Below are positions 60,965-64,000 of a stretch of DNA of 64,000 nucleotides, one piece after another (within the stretch, counting starts at the first letter, position 1; each line of letters begins with the position of its first letter). The notes beneath the pieces were generated by a model. That model was not told the origin of the DNA. It worked only from the letters and a program-made list of their open reading frames with translations, and ran no database searches. The position numbers were made by a program, and so were the translations under genes. Source of the DNA: Levilactobacillus huananensis (GTDB lineage: Bacteria; Bacillota; Bacilli; Lactobacillales; Lactobacillaceae); assembly GCF_003946145.1 (NCBI RefSeq), contig NZ_RHOC01000002.1, positions 186,001 through 250,000 of the forward strand, given 5' to 3'.

Positions 60965-61350
60965 GATCTATTTTTGATGAATTTTTAAATAAATGAAATT
61001 GATTGAGATCCTTTCGGCAAGAGGTTTTTAAGACTACTAATATCCAAAACTGGATAAATGTAACACGTCTATTTTTCCGAGTTGCTAGTACTGAATTCAA
61101 GCTAAATTACTAAATTGAGCTTACAAATCGCTTCTATATCAGCGATTCGGGGAAACTGATACATAATTAAAAAATAATTATAAGCAAATAGCTATGCTAA
61201 TGAACGGTTTTAAGTATACAGTGGATCTTTTTCATAATACTCGTTATAATGAGGCTGTGATCAGGCAACACAATTAACCGAAACTATTAGCTGTGATGCC
61301 GATTATTCATGCGGTTGTGTATCAAGTTGAGGATCATTTGAGGAGGGCTT
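60965..61350. other. AT-rich intergenic region before the LRR surface protein
   Basis: A TATAAT at 61245-61250 is the best promoter element, leaving a leader of about 95 nt. No supported reading frame, repeat or riboswitch. Confidence 0.4.
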
Positions 61351-63522
61351 ATGATGTTTCATTCTGAGGATAAGAATATTCACTACAAAATGTATAAAAA
61401 AGGGAAGACCTGGATTTTTGCCGGAATCGTAACAGCAACCTTGGCTGTTGGGGTGGCAGCACCACAAGCCGCTCATGCCGATACAACCGCCGAAGGGACA
61501 ACGGCGACAGCCAAACTGGATGAACAGTCTTCGACCGGCGAGGTCACGCTGACGACGCCAAAAGTGGAAACTGACGACCTGGAGACTGAACAGGATCCTG
61601 TAATTACTCAGGAGCCGGCTGCACAAGAGGATTTACAGCAACCAGAAAAACAGCCAGAACAGTCGGACAAACTCGCTCAGCCGGATCAAGAAGACGCTGA
61701 AAAAAACAGCCAGAGTGAGTCGACTGATAAAAATGTAACCGCTACCGTTGGTGGTCAGAAGATGACTTCTACTGATGGCCAGTCCACAGATGCTTCGAAT
61801 ACGTCACAGGATTCATCGACACCGATTGAGGCACGGGTCAAAAAATTAGCCAAGTCTGTTCAGGCTCCGGTGGCGACACCCAAAACGTTGGTTCGAGATA
61901 TTGAATCTATCGATCAGTGGATGCCTAATAAAAAACTGCAGCAAGTGGTCTTGCTACAGTTACGTCAACAGAATCCGGGGAAAACTTGGAATAGCGTAGC
62001 TGATATTACGCAAGATGATATGGCGTTATTGACGAGTCTTGTAGCCTATGGGTCTAGCCAATCTGGCGGAATCGATACCTACAACGATCGGAAGCCGTTT
62101 TCGATTGAGGGCTTGCAATATGCGGTTAATCTGACACGAATTGAAATGGGAACGGACTTTAACTATGCTTCCCAGAAATACTATGGTGATATTGTCGACA
62201 TCTCGCCGTTGGCTAAGTTGACTAAGCTTGAAACAGTTTATCTGCAGCAAAACCGAATCGCAGATATTACGCCATTAGCCAACTTAAACAATGTGACGAA
62301 GTTGCAGCTACAGTTTAATGCCATCTCCGACTTTTCGCCGTTGGCGGGGCACACTTATAGTACGTTCAGTGCCTCTAATCAGGTGGTCTTCTTACCAACG
62401 ATTAAGATTAATGCGAAGACGAGAAAATCTCACCTCGTCTTTCAATTTAAGAATGAAAAGGGAGAAGTCATTCCACTTGAAGGTCGTGGGGGAATTGCTT
62501 ATCCGGACAGAGTTATTGGATCGGGAAGTTCCACTGACATGGTCTACAAGCTCTATTGGACCGGTGGTACGCCAACGCCAGATGGCGAAGGTGGGCTGTA
62601 CTTTACGAATGTTCAAGATCAAATTCCGGGAATGACCAGTTATCCAGGCTTTAATATTGACCCCCTTGAAGAGAATTACTATCTTACTGGCGCGGTTACA
62701 ACCAAATTTCCGGGCGGCTATAGTGTTGATATCGGTGTGATTCAGCCCTACGTCCTTGGTGACATGGGGGGGACGGTAACCGCACACTATCAGGATAAGA
62801 ATGGAAAAGAATTGTCACCTGATGTCGTCCTCGATGATGGTTTTATCGGTGATGATTACACGACCACAGCGGCGGAAATCGACGGATACACGCTTACTAA
62901 AACACCGGATAACGCTAGCGGTAAGTATGTTGAAGGGGCAACGGACGTCTACTATATCTATGAACCGAAGACGGATCCTGTTGATCCACCAGTGGTTAAT
63001 CCGGCAACGGAGGTTACAGTGACCGTTCATTATCAGACAGCAGACGGTAAGACCGTTGCGCCCGATCAAATTTTTACGGGTAAGTCAGGGACCACTTACA
63101 CGACTAGTCCGGTTGCGGTTGAGGGGTATGCTTTGGTTGAAACACCTGGCAATGCCTCTGGGACTCTGGGAGATGAGGACGTCACCGTAACCTATGTGTA
63201 TGCGCCAGTCGAAACCGATGGTGATGGTGATCAGGTTGATCCAGAAGAACCAGATACTGATACCGATACGGACGAGGATGGTAATGATGGGGATGTTGCA
63301 ACGCCGGATACTGATAACGGCGGTAGTGGCGACCAGATTGTCACAGGTAAGGACCCCATCCAGAGTGGTACAACGAATTTAGGCAGTCGTCCAGCAACCA
63401 ACGCTGCCCAAACAATCTTGCCGCAAACGGGTGAACAACACCAGGTCACGGGTCTGTGGGGAATTGTCGTTCTACTAGGATCATTATTAGGGTTAGTAGG
63501 CACAAGACGAAAGAAACAATAA
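61351..63522 (+). CDS. LPxTG-anchored surface protein with LRR and MucBP domains
   Basis: A 723-residue protein. The KMYKKGKTW signal peptide (residues 13-21) is of KxYKxGKxW type with cleavage near AHAD. A Gln/Glu/Thr-rich stalk (about 45-170) is followed by internalin-like leucine-rich repeats (about 240-335, LTKLETVYLQQNRIADITPL), two MucBP-type domains (about 474-550 and 560-630), an Asp-rich linker, and LPQTGE plus helix and KKQ tail for sortase anchoring. RBS GAGGAGGG. It likely binds mucus or host glycans. The start could be the next Met (61354). Confidence 0.92.
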   Translation: MMFHSEDKNIHYKMYKKGKTWIFAGIVTATLAVGVAAPQAAHADTTAEGTTATAKLDEQSSTGEVTLTTPKVETDDLETEQDPVITQEPAAQEDLQQPEKQPEQSDKLAQPDQEDAEKNSQSESTDKNVTATVGGQKMTSTDGQSTDASNTSQDSSTPIEARVKKLAKSVQAPVATPKTLVRDIESIDQWMPNKKLQQVVLLQLRQQNPGKTWNSVADITQDDMALLTSLVAYGSSQSGGIDTYNDRKPFSIEGLQYAVNLTRIEMGTDFNYASQKYYGDIVDISPLAKLTKLETVYLQQNRIADITPLANLNNVTKLQLQFNAISDFSPLAGHTYSTFSASNQVVFLPTIKINAKTRKSHLVFQFKNEKGEVIPLEGRGGIAYPDRVIGSGSSTDMVYKLYWTGGTPTPDGEGGLYFTNVQDQIPGMTSYPGFNIDPLEENYYLTGAVTTKFPGGYSVDIGVIQPYVLGDMGGTVTAHYQDKNGKELSPDVVLDDGFIGDDYTTTAAEIDGYTLTKTPDNASGKYVEGATDVYYIYEPKTDPVDPPVVNPATEVTVTVHYQTADGKTVAPDQIFTGKSGTTYTTSPVAVEGYALVETPGNASGTLGDEDVTVTYVYAPVETDGDGDQVDPEEPDTDTDTDEDGNDGDVATPDTDNGGSGDQIVTGKDPIQSGTTNLGSRPATNAAQTILPQTGEQHQVTGLWGIVVLLGSLLGLVGTRRKKQ

Positions 63523-63537
63523 AAATGTTTTAAAATA

Positions 63538-63572
63538 TAAACGGTTGAGAGAAACGTCTCGACCGTTTTTTT
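63538..63572 (+). terminator. Terminator of the LRR surface protein gene
   Basis: AAACGGT(TGAGAGAAACGTCTCG)ACCGTTTTTTT, with an inner GAGA/TCTC stem. Confidence 0.85.
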
Positions 63573-63904
63573 GTTTTTGGCAAAGAAAACGTGACATGGA
63601 CAATTGTGACATTAAATACAAAATGGTTAAAAAAGGTTAGTTAAAGGGTTTACAACACGTAGCCACAGGTCCTAAATTGGGTTATTAGTTGTCCCCCAAC
63701 ACGATCTCCTTGAACTTTTTTAGATAGCGGTTACAATGTAGGTGAAGGCAGTTATCCACATTGACTAATGTGTGGTGATGATGTCTTAACACGAAACCTA
63801 TGATCCAGTTAGATAAATGTTACAAGCAGTGTTTTGGGCCACATTTAAGTGGTTGAATCTGACAGACTAGGGCGAATTTAAACTTTACGAGGAGGAAGTT
63901 TATC
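63573..63904. other. Intergenic region between two surface protein genes
   Basis: AT-rich leader-like sequence. No promoter stands out and no gene is supported. Ends with the GAGGAGGAAG ribosome binding site of the next gene. Confidence 0.35.
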
Positions 63905-64000
63905 ATGCGGAATAACAAACTTACGACAACTAAGGTACATTACAAGAGCTATAAGGCAGGCAAACGGTGGGTTTTCGCCGGTATTGCAACGGTTGCAATG
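63905..64000 (+). CDS. KxYKxGKxW signal peptide protein (5' end only)
   Basis: ATG 63905 after GAGGAGG opens a frame that runs off the window end, giving 32 residues. HYKSYKAGKRWVFAG is the KxYKxGKxW export signal, as in the preceding gene. Such proteins are large, often glycosylated adhesins, some exported by the accessory SecA2 system. The mature domain is outside the window. Confidence 0.85.
   Translation, partial: MRNNKLTTTKVHYKSYKAGKRWVFAGIATVAM

Noticed and set aside
1-64000. CRISPR arrays, transposases, prophage genes, tRNA or rRNA
   Set aside because: No regularly spaced repeats, transposase motifs, phage structural genes, cloverleaf or rRNA sequences were seen.

Overview
The window looks like a chromosomal segment of a heterofermentative Lactobacillaceae species, most likely Levilactobacillus close to L. 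brevis. The strongest pointer is the short-chain dehydrogenase at 36284-37042, which by memory is almost colinear with the L. brevis R-specific alcohol dehydrogenase, including its 252-residue length and the C-terminal Gln. Other pointers are a brevis-type maltose phosphorylase, KxYKxGKxW-type surface proteins, GGAGG ribosome binding sites, LexA, CcpA, Zur, HrcA and PurR type sites, and T-box and TPP leaders. There is no rRNA, tRNA, insertion sequence, prophage or CRISPR array. Gene order is that of ordinary chromosome with a few accessory islands.

Layout. 1-7 kb: end of an aldo/keto reductase gene, a small membrane protein, an acetyltransferase, a T-box controlled NhaC-type transporter, a DtxR-type regulator divergent from an Nramp Mn(II) transporter, and two tandem Usp genes. 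7-11 kb: purine interconversion (guaC and purA on the minus strand, purB divergent) with PurBox-like sites between. 11-20 kb: a structured intergenic RNA locus, alpha/beta hydrolases, a tyrosine phosphatase, a class I glutamine-amidotransferase-like hydrolase, a DNA glycosylase, glpK and a DUF368/PopT membrane protein. 20-28 kb: two SDRs, an rRNA methyltransferase, a FetAB-like ABC pair, and a TPP-riboswitch thiMDE salvage operon. 28-31 kb: a LexA-box driven Y-family polymerase/YolD operon. 31-36 kb: an orphan PTS EIIC coupled to a DUF915 hydrolase, a LysR regulator, and a TauE/DUF1634 pair. 36-42 kb: R-alcohol dehydrogenase, an efflux pump with a small alarmone synthetase, and a CPA2 antiporter behind an attenuator. 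42-48 kb: a YfhO-like giant membrane protein and a two-component system. 47-55 kb: maltose catabolism (LacI regulator, transporter, mapA, galM), with Zur-controlled rpsN inserted. 55-64 kb: a HAD phosphatase, MarR, a secreted beta-helix protein, an HrcA-controlled Spx paralogue, glpF, and two KxYKxGKxW surface proteins, the last cut by the window end.

How genes work together. Glycerol uptake (glpF) and phosphorylation (glpK) lie about 42 kb apart, and each has a CcpA cre-like site. mapA, its transporter and the LacI regulator form one maltose unit under a composite promoter with an operator on the -35 and a perfect cre in the spacer; no beta-phosphoglucomutase gene is adjacent. Stress functions recur: a LexA mutasome operon, an HrcA-controlled Spx, an alarmone synthetase and Usp proteins.

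The most unusual items are non-coding or regulatory. They are a four-hairpin locus at 11198-11345 whose minus-strand loops are all C-rich anti-Shine-Dalgarno stretches and which ends in a terminator; a strand-swap attenuator before the CPA2 antiporter; a CIRCE element with an 8-nt spacer in front of an Spx paralogue lacking CxxC; and a DtxR-type regulator of the Mn transporter locus that has lost its metal ligands.
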